A stretch of 64,000 nt of DNA from Anthopleura xanthogrammica (taxonomy: Eukaryota; Cnidaria; Anthozoa; Actiniaria; Actiniidae): NCBI GenBank assembly GCA_964019055.1, contig OZ025221.1, forward strand, positions 9,243,993-9,307,992, read 5' to 3'. The notes beneath the pieces are model-generated. The model was not told where the DNA came from, made no database searches, and was given only the letters and a program-made list of their open reading frames with translations. Of this stretch, positions 1-10,883 are shown in pieces. The translations under genes were made by a program, and so were the position numbers. Every line of letters begins with the position of its first letter. Positions within the stretch are counted from its first letter, which is position 1.

Positions 1-275
1 GATGGATGAATGGATGGATGTATCGATGGATGGATGGATGGATGGATGGATTGATGGATAGATGGATGGATGGATGGATGGATGAATGGATGGATGTATC
101 GATGGATGGATGGATGGATGGATGGATGGATGGATGGATGGATGGGTGGATGGATGGATGGATGGATGGATGGATGGATGAATGAATGGATGAATGAATG
201 GATGGCTGAATGGATGGATGGATGGATGGATGGATTGATGGATAGTGTAATAGATAAATGGATGATCGAGAAACA
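1..275. repeat. GGAT/TGGA minisatellite
   Basis: Near-perfect tetranucleotide array (GGAT register) with interspersed variants such as GATGAATGG and GATGTATCG that recur at a longer period, suggesting a higher-order unit of roughly 80 bp at positions 1-110. It reaches the left window edge, so its full length is unknown. The same tetranucleotide, on the other strand, fills the intron of the fifth GPCR at 20.86-21.42 kb. Open frames through it (Asp-Gly-Trp-Met repeats) are a by-product of the repeat. Confidence 0.95.
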
Positions 276-1734
276 AAGAAAGTAATGAAGGAGCGATAGA
301 AGAGGGAAACTGAGAAAAGAGAGAAGACAGAAAGAAAGAACAACAAAATTACAAAGGATACCATTGAAGCTAGCGTTGAGATCTTTCGATTCCCGATTCA
401 CTCCACTCAACCCAACTCAAAACCTTGCTTAATACTTAACCAGTATGTTTTGAATAACCAGTATAGTAAAGGATAAAATAGCTATAAATACCCTCGCTTC
501 ATGTACAAACCATCCAAACGATCTTCCTCCCAATATAATCTCCCTAATTATACTCAGTATTATAACTGCTAAATTTCTTTTGAAAGGCGAAAGCTGTATT
601 GGAAAATGAACCGTCTTTTGTCCAGAAAATGGCTTAACATTTGTGTTGCTAAAATAAATAGAAATTATTAAAGCAATCATCACACATGCCTTTCGTTAGT
701 TTAGACTCACCATTGTTCTAAGACGTCGTTCTCTCTTTTCAATCTTTAGCATGTGACATATTCCAATTGTAATATTTTAACTGAATGGCTAACTACACAC
801 GAGGAAGTATACGTTGTATTATTAAAGTTTCCAGTTGACAACTCCACACTATATTGTATAAATTCCGTATAAACTCTAGCAAACACGTGTTTATTAAAAG
901 CCTCATTTGGCCAAGAATAACTTTCCTAGGAGTACGCCAGGCAGCTTCATTACCGAGCGCGTTTGAACGATCAAGCCTGTCGAGTGTTTGAGATGTTGAA
1001 TTCAAAATGTCAATCATTCAGAATCTTTCATTGCATAAAAGATAAATAAGTCATGTTACGGGATACTGTTTGTATTGCTGTCACGAACAAAATAAATAAG
1101 CGTCATCAAAAAGGAAGTTGCTTAGACGTAATTTACGATTCGGTAGAAGTGACTTGGCTCGAGTTTTAGAGATGAGGCAATAGCTTTTGATCTTTAGTGT
1201 GAAAAGGGCGGGAAATAAAAAGGGCGGGAAAGTTGATACGTCAGAATAAGAACCTTTTTCAGCGCACTTAATGCGGTTATTTCGAGTTTGGACTTGAAAT
1301 ACGATTAGCCGGAACTGTAATTATAAATAATACCTAGTGATGATCAAGATAAGGCATGATTTGTGTGCCGAACGTGGCAGGGTATTGAATGAAAGACTTA
1401 CCTTGCATCTTGGCTGACAGTCGATATGTGAAAAGAAAGGGAAAATATATTGATGAAGTAAAGAATAGAAGAGAGAATAGAAAAGACAGAATGGTGAAGG
1501 AAAAGCTGTAGAAAAAGGAAAAGGAAAAAAGTGCTAACATGTAAAAATAAAACAAAAAACTAAAACACAAAAAAGAAAAGCAAAACAAAAAGACAAAACA
1601 ACAAAGTACTAAAGAAAACGTTGTACAAGATTTTTTCTCCTGACGTTACCATGGTTACAGCAAATCAATGATAAAATACAAGATCTGTTTGGGTTATTAT
1701 TTGATTTCAAAAGAGAGAAAAAAACAGCTTATTT

Positions 1735-1870
1735 GACTCTTCTCAGGATTATCTTGGATGGGAAACTAACACGAAACACAAAAGAAATCACACTTTTTCT
1801 CGATGGAATTTTTGGAATTTTTTTGTATTTCCATGTTAGCCTCGCATTCAAGATAATTTTGAGAAGAGTC
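1735..1870. mobile_element. Foldback/MITE-like element
   Basis: Left arm 1735-1773 (GACTCTTCTCAGGATTATCT...) pairs imperfectly with right arm 1831-1870 (...AAGATAATTTTGAGAAGAGTC), leaving a loop of about 57 bp. There is no coding capacity. This structure is typical of a short non-autonomous DNA transposon or foldback. Target-site duplications were not resolved by eye. Confidence 0.6.
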
Positions 1871-1898
1871 CATCATTCCTGATATACACTTTTAGTTA

Positions 1899-2104
1899 TG
1901 ACGTCATTATATAAGATATGACGTCAATAATGAAAAGTGACGTCATTATGAAAATATCTGCTGTCATTAGTACATATTGACGTCATTCAGAACATGAAGT
2001 TGCCAGCCCAGAAATTAACGAAATCATTGTGGAAAGGATTATGACATGAAAAATGTTGGCTTCCTCTGCATTAAAATATTGACGTCAGCATATAAGTGAC
2101 GTCA
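1899..2104. promoter_or_regulatory. Cluster of six TGACGTCA (CRE) palindromes
   Basis: Perfect 8-bp CREB/ATF-type sites lie at 1899-1906, 1919-1926, 1938-1945, 1978-1985, 2080-2087 and 2097-2104, six in 206 bp. They sit 23-228 bp past the stop codon of the minus-strand receptor at 2127-3074. TGACGTCA is the established full CRE bound by CREB/ATF bZIP dimers. Enhancer function here is inference. An origin by local repeat amplification is possible, since several copies share the context TGACGTCATTAT. Confidence 0.5.
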
Positions 2105-2126
2105 TTATACCAACATCCTATAATTT

Positions 2127-3074
2127 CTATTTTTCCTCTGGTTGGTCTTGTGTCGTCGTAACATCAGATACTCGTATGTTGTCCCTACGTCTACAACACA
2201 ACAGACGCTTCAGATGATGTCGAAACTGGTTGTTAAGGAGACTGTACAATACAGGGTTGAACGCTGAATTCACTGAAACCATAGCAACAGAAGCAGGGTA
2301 GGCCAGGTTACCTTGAAGCAAATGAGGTGCAAATGCTGCAAGATTGAAAATTGTCAGTTCAGGAATCCAACAAAGTGTATACATAACACTGACAGATAGG
2401 ACCATTTTAGTGGCTTTCTTGCGACGAATTCTGTCCCGTATTTCGTTGTGATTGGTCCGTAGGTTTTGTTTCTTAAACCACAGAGAATAAACAACACGCG
2501 AGTACAAGATAAGCATAGTAAAACAAGGTACAAACCCGACAGTGATGAAAGATAAAGCTGTGTATACTTTGAAAGAATATTCTGCAGGCCACTTTAAGTT
2601 GCAAATTCCTAACTTCTCGTCATAATATTTTGTAACAAATCCACTGACATTCCACGCTAAGGCGAATAACCAACACATTGTTACAAGAAGTTTGAGGTGT
2701 CTTTTGATGAAACTAGAGCCATAGCTCTGAGGGTTAGCAACGGCGTAGTATCGCTCCACTGCTATGGCGAGTAGAAATATCGACGAAGCATACCCACCCA
2801 TCCATGCTAATGTTTCTCCTGTTATAAACAAACAGAGATAGTCACCAGCTTGTCCTGTAGGATGCACAAACGCTTTGCTAAATACAAACGTGGGACTGAA
2901 GAACACTAAGAGCATCATGTCAGAGATAGCGAGGTTGACGAGGAGATAGTTCATCGATGTTCTCATTGGTCGGTTGAGAAGAACGACCAGGCAGACTAGT
3001 AAGTTGCCTACCGTCCCGATTGTGATGATAAAAGCGAAGGCTGTAGTAAGAGCGATGTATCCAGCGTCCACCAT
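2127..3074 (-). CDS. Class A GPCR 1, peptide-receptor-like (315 aa)
   Basis: Seven-transmembrane rhodopsin-family receptor with an uninterrupted coding exon. TM1 has GN at residues 23-24, TM2 LAISD (D52), C81 at the top of TM3, ERY at 107-109 and W135 in TM4. C158 in loop 2 can form the usual disulfide with C81. CWIP (235-238) is in TM6, NPVLY (273-277) in TM7, and a CC pair (293-294) could be palmitoylated. Loop 1 has HPTGQAGDYLC and loop 3 KKATKMVL, both shared with the neighbouring receptors. ATG at 3074 is chosen because a good acceptor (TTTCAG, exon from 3088) lies 14 nt upstream. A donor (CAG|GTAAGT, exon end 3568) implies a 479-bp 5'UTR intron. It resembles invertebrate neuropeptide receptors; the ligand cannot be assigned. 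It is the first of five minus-strand tandem paralogues, closest to GPCRs 2 and 3. Confidence 0.9.
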   Translation of the reverse strand: MVDAGYIALTTAFAFIITIGTVGNLLVCLVVLLNRPMRTSMNYLLVNLAISDMMLLVFFSPTFVFSKAFVHPTGQAGDYLCLFITGETLAWMGGYASSIFLLAIAVERYYAVANPQSYGSSFIKRHLKLLVTMCWLFALAWNVSGFVTKYYDEKLGICNLKWPAEYSFKVYTALSFITVGFVPCFTMLILYSRVVYSLWFKKQNLRTNHNEIRDRIRRKKATKMVLSVSVMYTLCWIPELTIFNLAAFAPHLLQGNLAYPASVAMVSVNSAFNPVLYSLLNNQFRHHLKRLLCCRRRDNIRVSDVTTTQDQPEEK

Positions 3075-3088
3075 TTCTTCTTTTAAAC

Positions 3089-3567
3089 CTGAAACTTAAT
3101 AGTTTGATTCAGAAAAAAATAAAGATAATGAAAAACTAAAGCAAAAACAACAACAAAAACAAAAACAACAAAACAAGTTTGACTGCATCTTTACTGACAA
3201 ACTTCCTCTTACGACCAAAAGCAAACATGGACAAAAAAAAACAAAAAAACAAGAAAAGAAAAACAAACAAACAAACACACTCATCCTGACAAAACCGCGA
3301 AACATTTCTATATATCACTGTGAATTTTGAGACTTCTTTTTAAGATAAAAAAAACAACTCCAAATTCACTTCAAATTACATTATTTTATATACGATTCAC
3401 ATAATACTACAACTCACATGTTGATATTTATGGAGGGGGGAAACAAGTGAACCGGAAAAAAACCCTCGTGGCAAGGGAAAGAACCAGAGCACATACAAGT
3501 AGTGTTTACATTTAAAATAACCGACCCTTGTAAGCATGAAAAATGGTGATATAAATGATCAACTTAC
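3089..3567 (-). other. Predicted 5'UTR intron of GPCR 1
   Basis: On the minus strand the donor CAG|GTAAGTT follows exon position 3568 and the acceptor AAGTTTCAG precedes exon position 3088. The intron body is A/T-rich, with A-rich runs (plus strand) at 3110-3270. The 5' non-coding exon would lie at about 3568-3620 or beyond. Its start is not visible. Confidence 0.55.
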
Positions 3568-4941
3568 CTGGACTCGATAAAACAGCTTTTTTCGTCTCAG
3601 TTTCACATGGAAGTCGGCCTGGCTGGAGCCTTCAAGGCTTTGAAGAGAAGGGCCTTATCTAGGATTAAAGATTTATGCTGATGGATAAATTTATACTCTA
3701 GTAAACAGATAGCAAAGCTTTGCAGTAAAACTAGACGTTTATCTTGCTTTGGGCATGCGGAGTTGCTGGTTTGCAATCGTTCTCTAGAGAACTGTTGATA
3801 TGACATTAATTCGGCCAAAATAGTGGCTATAAAATCTAGTATTACCTGCTTTTTTGTGCTTCTGGTAAGCAATTGTTTGCGGCAAGAAAATGATTTTACA
3901 AAAGAAATGGCCGCCATATTAGTTGATATGACGAAAGAAAAAAAATAAGTCTTTGCTTCAATTCAACCAAAATAGCGGTCATGAACCAGCGAATCCTAGT
4001 TTCCAATTGATGTTCTGTCATCTCTTTAATGGTTTTTGAAGATGAAAACAAACAAAAGATTCAAAAATATATAAAAACTATTGAAAAGGTGTGAAAGATA
4101 AGCGACCAGGTTATGAAAAGACAAATTTTAGTCGCAAATTTGAAATGGATACAGTCGTAAGACTAATAACATATTTATTAACAAGTCTTTGAAGACAAGT
4201 TATGCAAACGTGGAATAAACGGTGTCTCGTGAAAATTGTAAATTAGAAGCCAGTCTTACTGTCTCTCTAAATAGCTTACAAACTTTAATTCTTACCATTA
4301 GTTGGCTGAGCTGAATCCCTTTTATATTTGAATAAACGGCAAAACTCGAAGTTAGGTTTTTGACCTCAGTCACCGGCCAGTAAAACGAGTTTGGTATACG
4401 TATTTTTAGATTGTTTTTAAACATAAAACTAATCATATCCATGTAATTAAATTTAGAAAGGAAAAAGTAGCCAATTAGAAATCTAGTGCGCTACGGGTAA
4501 CATTTTAAAATTAAAATTATATATACAAGTAAAAAAAAATTAATAAAGTTAAAATTTTTTTTTTAAAAAAGTATGAAATTAGAAAACGACTGTGACAAGA
4601 AGTCTGTATTATTTTTTAGACAATCCTTTAGGAACCCGCATAACAGAAGCTAACGAAAAAATACCACACTTTATGAATACCAGATTTTATGAATTTGTCT
4701 AGAGGTTAAACTTCTCAAATGCTACACTTTGGCAAAGCTCGGATATATTCTAAACGTATTTCTATCAGTTTCAAATTTACTTGACCATTAACGATGTTGC
4801 AGTATAGATAAGCCACCTCTACTGGCCTAGCTTTTTATCTGTTAAATCGTTAACTGTAAAACCAATACGTGAGAATATTGAATCTACATAATCTACAGAA
4901 CTTGTTAACAAAGAATTAAGAAATAGTTTTGGAGTTTGACT

Positions 4942-5100
4942 TACCGATTATGAAATAAAGTTCTGGCTTCTAATCTGAGGAGGAAAATAAAGCTTTTGGA
5001 TAGTGTTTCGAAGAAAGCGAGCGACCGACTATGAAATCAAGTCCTGGCTTCTAAACTAATCCACAAATATGGCTTTTGAACAGTGTTTTGGAGAAAGCGA
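4942..5100. repeat. Two-copy tandem repeat, about 83 bp
   Basis: The segment beginning ACCGATTATGAAATAAAGTT is followed by a diverged second copy beginning ACCGACTATGAAATCAAGTC. Both copies run through CTGGCTTCTAA and end in AGAAAGCGAG. The copies are clearly related but have many substitutions, so the duplication is not recent. Confidence 0.7.
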
Positions 5101-5613
5101 GATTGATATCCAGCTGTATTAGTTTTGATAAGTGTTTAGATGTAACAAGATGATAGTTCAACGGATACATTAGAGACAGTGTTGAACTAAAGTGAAACGC
5201 ATTGATGGAAGATTGAATGTGTTGGTGCTTCAGAATATCATGGTAAATTGTGCGAAATGAAATGTTACCGACATTTGAATTATTCATTAATTGGGCAACT
5301 GCCGGTGAAGCAGTACTGCTGTCATTGTACATTATCAAGAGAGCTCTCTTAACATTACATATACCTTTGGACGTTCTGAAGTAAGGAATAAATAACCCTT
5401 GAAATACAGAGTGGAGGTTGGGCACTTATTTGTGACAGCGGGACAGGGAAACGCCCTTTTGGCAGCCTGAGTAGTCGCACTACAATATAGGTGGGCGTAG
5501 ATGACAAAAAATTTGTTTTGGCTTCGTTTTATTTAAATTGCAAGCCAGAAATCTTTTGGGCGATCTAACAAAGCAAAGTTACAAAACCTATTGTTGAAAT
5601 GTCTGGCGTGTTA

Positions 5614-5616
<3 letters not shown>

Positions 5617-5663
<47 letters not shown>

Positions 5664-5870
5664 AAAGAAAGGAAAAAGAAATAAAATAAAATAAAAAGAA
5701 TGAATGAATGAATGAAAGAAAGAAAAGAAGGATGGAAGGGAGGAAATTAGAAAGAAAGAAAAATTCAGGAAAAAGATAAAGAAACAAAGAAAGAAAGAAA
5801 GAAACAAACAAACAAAGAAGAAAAAAAGGAGTGGAAAAAATAAAAGAAAAATAATAAAAAGAAAAATAAG
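5617..5870. repeat. (AG)n microsatellite with purine-rich tail
   Basis: A pure AG run at 5617-5661 is followed by GGAAA, GAAT and GAAA short-period repeats to about 5870. The Phe/Leu/Ser-rich reverse-frame translations are a composition artefact. Confidence 0.9.
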
Positions 5871-6306
5871 CGATTCATAATGTACTGAATGCATGGTAGC
5901 TTGTTTTAGTTTTCACATAAAATATTCCTCGTTTTCTTTGCCATTAAATGTTTAAATTTGTCTTGCTCCAATAGTTATAATACCGCCATCTGCTCTTATA
6001 CATTTATCACCTAGCTCTTTCTACTAATTTTGAATTGCTCGTGCTAATGAAAGTCTTAATCATTTTCGATTAGACTGATTGCTGACTTGTTCAATTATGT
6101 TTTTTCAGTTCCTATTATAATGACTTTTTTCAAGTGCAATTTTTTACTCTTTGACAAAAATTTTATATTAAATTCATGTCTCAAGGACGTATTTATAGTG
6201 TGTCCTTGGTTAAAGAAAGACAGAAAGGAAGAAAGAAAGGGATCCGGATGAAGGAAGAAAGAAAGGAAGGAAGGAACGAACGAAGAAGGCGCAAAATGAA
6301 AGTTCT

Positions 6307-6533
6307 AAAACAACCTCTGGGCTGATCTAAGTCAGGCCGCATGGCTCACTCACAGATCAAATTGGAATTTAGCGTGTTAGGTTTTGAAGACGGAGGAAAA
6401 CCCGAGAAAAACCCTCAAATCAAAAGAGAGACCTAACAAACTCTACTCACATGTGATCTTGAGTCTAGGAATCAAACCCAAGACCCAGAGGTGAGAGTGG
6501 AATCTCTACTGCTACGTGCACGGCCACCCTAGA
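6307..6533 (-). mobile_element. SINE-like element copy 1 with one 57-bp tail unit
   Basis: Read on the minus strand, the head at about 6533 has a tRNA-like block with a B-box-like GGGTTTGATTCC. It is followed by CACATGTGAGTAGAG, a CT-rich GGGTTTTCCTCC segment and AAAACCTAACAC. After the body (6361-6533) comes one unit of the 57-bp repeat (6307-6360). Related bodies occur at 38.26, 39.20 and 43.53 kb. Pol III promoter boxes are inferred by resemblance, and the family name is unknown. Confidence 0.6.
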
Positions 6534-7027
6534 TTCATGATCGACCGAGAACCGACTTGTTCTTCATTGCATAACATTCTTGCTTTCCCTTTTGAAATTT
6601 GTATCTTCTACTTGAAATTCTACTCTCCTATTCTTCGCTTGTATATTTAAAACATTCTTATGGCAAAACAACTAAACTAATTATAGATTAGCACCTACCT
6701 GGTGTAGTTAGTTCAGTTTCACTCGCCAAAAGAGAACCATGGCATTTCGCTCAATGCTTGATTCAGTTTCCGGTATGAACTGTCTTTGCTCTCGTTTCCT
6801 TTCATAAGGCCTGTCACCGCTGGGCCATACGTCAAAAGGACAGGTGGGATAGATACGAGAGTATGTCACCATAGCAACAAATAAACTAAAAAAACCCTCA
6901 TTAACACTTCAATATATTTGATCTTAAGATAATCGATTACTCGGTTTACGAGTTAAAATCAATTACAAATGACACCAATGTTTGTTGAGTATATCAATGT
7001 ATTAGGTTATTATTGTTATTATTGCCA

Positions 7028-7160
7028 CTCATACGAAAGCCATTTCAGTGTTACGGCATGTTGTACCGTGTACTGTCAAGTACCATACGTTTCCCACTCA
7101 TACGAAAACCGCTCTATGGGAAGCCATTTCAATGTCACTACATGTTGTACCGTGTATACA
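7028..7160. repeat. Relic of the 109-bp satellite
   Basis: Two diverged units with CACTCATACGAAA, GAAGCCATTTCAATGT and ACATGTTGTACCGTGTA. They align with the satellite array at 56.43-57.01 kb (CATTCACGGAAAA, GAAGCTATTTCAATGT, ACATGTCGCAACGTGTA). Confidence 0.65.
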
Positions 7161-7174
7161 ACTATTTCAAAAAA

Positions 7175-7404
7175 GGTTGGTGAAGGTTTTGTTGTATTTT
7201 GCATATCAAGCCTGACATTCATTATGAGCGATGTGAATTCAATCATCGAAAGGATACAACAATATGGAATTTATCTAACTTTACTATCTGCATGTTTTTC
7301 CGGCAGATTTTTTTCTGTGCTGACATTATTTACATTTGAACCACAATACATTTCAAGTTGATTGGTATGCAACAAGTAACATGCAACAAAACCTTCACCA
7401 ACAT
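7175..7404. mobile_element. Foldback/MITE-like element
   Basis: The left end GGTTGGTGAAGGTTTTGTTG (7175-7194) is the near-exact inverse of the right end CAACAAAACCTTCACCAACA (7384-7403). The 190-bp interior has no coding capacity. It abuts the satellite relic on its left. Confidence 0.75.
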
Positions 7405-7680
7405 ACTATGTTTCATATACAGAAAACTAAAATATTTTTTTTTACAATTCTTTGTCAACTGTTCGTTCTTCTTCGATCGTTATTTTAGTCTTGTTTACTA
7501 AAATGTTTCTCGAAAATTTTGTTGCAAGACTTCTTGACAAATTATTCAAAAGAGCAAAGATGAAGAATTATGGTCAAAGTTCATGATTTCGAGTCTCATG
7601 AAAAATTTGAAAAATTGAGTCCAAATGTTCACAACTGTTCAACGTTATTTACAGCCATATTTTTGTTCGTGTTTCGTTGC

Positions 7681-8652
7681 TTAAGATGAACAAGATTGGA
7701 CTTGAAGTTGCGAAACATTCCCTTGTCGATCATCACTTTTATCACCAGTCGAGAAGCCGTTATCAACATCGTTGCTACAGCAACAACATACCAACTTCTT
7801 AAGGTAATAACGAAACTGGTTGTTATGGAAACTGTAAATGATTGGATTAATAGCAGAGTTGAGGCAACAGAAGGCTACAGTCACAGGATAGGCTACTTCG
7901 AACTTGACCGACTGGGGTGAATAAGCAAACAGCACAAAAACAGTAAGTTCTGGAAACCAACAAAGTGCATACACAAGACTTACGATGAGAACCATCTTTG
8001 TTGCTCTCTTTTTCTTTTTTCTTTGTCGCTCTTCGTCGAGTCGAATGATGACATTTTTGAACCAAAGAAGATAGACAACTCTGGAGTAGAGTATTGCCAT
8101 GGTAACCATGGGAATGAACCCAACCACGAAGAATGAAAGCATACTGTAGACCTTAAATTGCGTCTCAGTCCACAATATTATACAGGAACCTTTCTTGTCA
8201 TAACGCTTCCACACGAATCCCACGGAGTTCCACGCCAGAGAAAACAGCCAGCAGCCAGAGACCATTATTTTTAAGTTCTTAGTGATGAAACTAGTGCCAT
8301 AGCTGTGTGGATGAGCAACAGCGAAGTACCTCTCGACAGAAACAGCGAGGAGAAACGCAGAAGACACATAACCCCCCATCCATGCTAATGTCTCACCAGT
8401 TATCAAAGAGCACAAAATATCCCCTGTTATACCAACAGGATGAGTATAGGCGCCTTTGAAGATGAATGTTGGGCTGAAGAACACTAAGAGTATCATGTCG
8501 GATACCGCGAGGTTGACGAGGAGATAGTTCATTGATGTCCTCATTGGTTTGTTGAGAAGAACGACCAGACAGACCAGAATGTTCCCAGTAACTCCTACAA
8601 CAGTCACAAAGGAGAACGCTGCTCTAAGCGCGATATCCTCACCCGACAACAT
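7681..8652 (-). CDS. Class A GPCR 2, peptide-receptor-like (323 aa)
   Basis: Close paralogue of GPCRs 1 and 3. GN is at residues 23-24, D52 in LAVSD, C81, ERY at 107-109, W135, loop-2 C157 followed by W161, CWFPE at 231-235, NPIIY at 269-273 and a CCCC cluster at 289-292 for likely palmitoylation. Loop 1 reads HPVGITGDILC. The third intracellular loop is very basic (RQRKKKKRATKM). ATG 8652 is preceded at 8665/8666 by an acceptor-like GTTCTTCTAG, 13 nt upstream, so the gene probably has a 5'UTR intron like its neighbours. The donor was not located with confidence. The tail is Ser/Gln-rich after residue 300. It acts at the plasma membrane through G proteins by family. The ligand is unknown. Confidence 0.9.
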   Translation of the reverse strand: MLSGEDIALRAAFSFVTVVGVTGNILVCLVVLLNKPMRTSMNYLLVNLAVSDMILLVFFSPTFIFKGAYTHPVGITGDILCSLITGETLAWMGGYVSSAFLLAVSVERYFAVAHPHSYGTSFITKNLKIMVSGCWLFSLAWNSVGFVWKRYDKKGSCIILWTETQFKVYSMLSFFVVGFIPMVTMAILYSRVVYLLWFKNVIIRLDEERQRKKKKRATKMVLIVSLVYALCWFPELTVFVLFAYSPQSVKFEVAYPVTVAFCCLNSAINPIIYSFHNNQFRYYLKKLVCCCCSNDVDNGFSTGDKSDDRQGNVSQLQVQSCSS

Positions 8653-8827
8653 ATCTCGTTTCCTTCTAGAAGAACACCAAAGTCCAGGTTCAGTTTCGAC
8701 GCCTTTTACAACTAAAAATCTTATCTATGAAACTGAAATCTTGACCATGCAGACCCTTCGAAAACGAAAATCTTTCTCTTGTCTAAATTTGGACTTCAGT
8801 GTCACATCCGATCCCAATGAATACTAG

Positions 8828-10480
8828 TTTACTTTCAAGCTGTTGCAAGTTGAAGCATTGACTTATATATATATACCCAAAGGATAATTTTACCCTATCG
8901 TTTGGCACCTTTCTTGACGTCTTTGTCGTCAATTTGCTAATAAGCCATCATTATTTCTGTCAAATCAATGCTGGCTTCGATTTTTGTACAAATAAGTCTT
9001 GCTTCAGTTCCTGCTTCAAGGATGGGGTTTTTTGTCATATGTCTGCTAAGCAGGCGAGCAGCTAGAGAAGTATGTGAACGGAAAATTGGCGGTGATTTTT
9101 GGACACACTGTGCTAATATTGATACTTCTTTCCCATAAACATTGACCATTAAAAAACTATGATAATTTTTATCTTTGAGCAGACAATGGAGGCATAGAAA
9201 AAGTCAAGAATTCGCTTTACAAAAGGTAGAAAGATGAATTGTTTTGTTTGCAAATTGTGTACCACACACGTTCATAGCGATCTCCAGCAAGAATCAACTT
9301 CTGGTGCCCAGGAAAGGAATAATTTTATTTGTAACGTCGCTTTTCTTTAGCGAAAATATATACAGAATTATGTTCAATTTTGAAACAAGATATAAATATT
9401 GCAGGAAACTTTTACTTTTAAAAGGGCAGGGATTCTATAGAAAGCGTCTTTTAGAAAGCGAAAAACTCCGAAAAAAATGTTTCGTGCTATAATATTGATA
9501 AACTGAAAAAAATCGAAACATGAATTAAAAACATTGAATTTTAATTGTCGTGCGAATTTTTTTTTAATTACCTCTGAGAGAATAAAATTATTAATAGTAG
9601 GAAAATATTCCAGTTTTGACATTTTGAATTTAAAACCTCATTGTGTTTATTTTACTTTCAAATCACCTTGGAGCTCTGTACACGAAAATTTCAAAAGATG
9701 TTAAAATGTTTACTTTCGAAAACAGGTGATTCAAATTTTTTTTTGCATATTCTACTGTATATCTCTCGATCAGAGCGTTTAGTTTTAAGCTGATTCAATA
9801 TCTCACCAGCAAAGCGTTTATTTTCAAAGTATTTATCAAGCTTTTTTTTATCTTAAAATGTCTATAAGTTTCGTACTTTTTAGGGAAATTCAACATTTCT
9901 AGAACTCAAGAGCTAACACTTTTTTAATGTAAAACTTATTGTGCTTCCTCAAATTACAACCTCACGTTTAATTGTTTAAAATATCTGAAAACTTATATGA
10001 TTTCAACCTTTTTGTTCATAAATTTATTTATCCGTCGCTTAAAATATAATTTCTCTCGCGGTAAATTATACGAATGATGATATACATTTTTAGAATTGTA
10101 TATTTTATAGTTTGCTGTTTATTTATTAATTTCGCAATTCGTCTCGCATTTGCGTCATTTAGAATATTTGATGAGTATTTGTTTTTTATACAGGCACTTT
10201 TTGAGATTATTTTCTCTTTTTACTGTAGTATTTTTAACTCATTGCTTGTTTAAGAAAAAGGCGTTTAAATGTCAGGAATAATTTTTAAAGTGAAAAAATT
10301 GGCACAAGGAGTATTAGAATTAAGTGAAATGCTTAATAATGATGATTTGATGTGCGACTAAAACATCAAATCAAACTAACTCGTCTTGGTCAATGAACGA
10401 GCATCAGTTACGCTCAATGACGATGGAGGAACAAGTTCCAGAAATTTCTGCGCATAAAAACCAAACTTAATAGAAGACGA
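8828..10480. other. AT-rich intergenic DNA, no gene seen
   Basis: Very AT-rich with many T and A runs. The short frames (for example 8937-9149 minus and 9244-9492 plus) lack protein character. A donor-like GAG|GTAATT (minus strand, near 9570) might belong to a 5'UTR exon of GPCR 2, but the evidence is weak. Confidence 0.5.
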
Positions 10481-10757
10481 AAAGCGCAATTACACGGAGC
10501 AATTTCAGTTCTCTGCAACTTCTCTCGCAACGGCATTGTGAATCAAGTTGCAAGAGGGGTTCACACAGTGCAAGGGAGACGTAATCGTTTCCAGAAGTAG
10601 AAACGAATTCGACTAATACTTTTGCGATTGCTGCAATTTGTCTCGCAACATTTTTCAAATTGCACTGTAGGTTACACGCCGCAATGCTCCATGAATCTTG
10701 TGTCGCAATGCCGTTGTAAGACCAGTTGCAGAAAAAATCGCTCGGTGTAAGCGCGCC
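10481..10757. mobile_element. MITE with about 65-bp imperfect TIRs
   Basis: The left arm (10481-10547: GCGCAATTACACGGAGCAAT, then TGCAACTTCTCTCGCAACGG) pairs with the inverse of the right arm (10689-10757: ...GTTGCAGAAAAAATCGCTCG, GTGTAAGCGC). It is rich in TCTCGCAAC and GTTGC words and related to the element at 57022-57283. No coding capacity. Its right end touches the next element. Confidence 0.7.
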
Positions 10758-10883
10758 TTAGGCCAAGTTCAAACGTCGATCTTCTCATGAGCAGAACGCA
10801 TTGAAAACAATAGAAAATAAGGTGATCTTCTTTGATGTCATTAGGTACGGCTCATGAGAAGATCGACGTTTGAACTGGGGCTA
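10758..10883. mobile_element. MITE with about 33-bp TIRs
   Basis: The left end TTAGGCCAAGTTCAAACGTC continues into GATCTTCTCATGAGC. The right end (10849-10883) is its inverse (GCTCATGAGAAGATCGACGT, then TTGAACTGGGGCTAA). A 126-bp element directly adjoining the MITE at 10481-10757. Confidence 0.85.

Larger units (their letters stand above)
276..2126. other. 3' flank of GPCR 1, no gene seen
   Basis: No supported coding sequence. The stretch holds purine-rich DNA (about 290-350 and 1430-1610), a foldback element at 1735-1870 and a cluster of CRE palindromes at 1899-2104, the last two listed separately. The rest is unremarkable AT-rich sequence that probably includes the 3'UTR of the minus-strand receptor starting at 3074. 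Confidence 0.6.
3620..6300. other. Intergenic, GPCR 1-2; no gene seen
   Basis: No frame here has a convincing start and protein character; the longest minus frame (5051-5425) begins at GTG. Contents are a tandem duplication at about 4942-5100, an (AG)n run at 5617-5661 followed by purine-rich DNA to about 5870, and a second purine stretch at 6218-6290. A further donor-like site (TCG|GTAAGTC, minus strand, near 4943) could mark another 5'UTR exon for GPCR 1. Confidence 0.5.
6534..7680. other. Intergenic, GPCR 1-2; repeats only
   Basis: Contains a diverged relic of the 109-bp satellite (7028-7160) and a foldback (7175-7404), both listed separately. The plus-strand frame at 6969-7361 runs across both repeats and is not considered a gene. 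Confidence 0.55.

Noticed and set aside
70..285. Asp-Gly-Trp-Met repeat frame
   Set aside because: A direct translation of the GGAT tetranucleotide array; there is no non-repeat part.
5051..5425. Minus-strand 124-residue frame
   Set aside because: Starts at GTG, overlaps a tandem duplication and shows no family motif.
6969..7361. Plus-strand 130-residue frame with Tyr/Cys-rich start
   Set aside because: It crosses a satellite relic and a foldback arm and has no splice or homology support.
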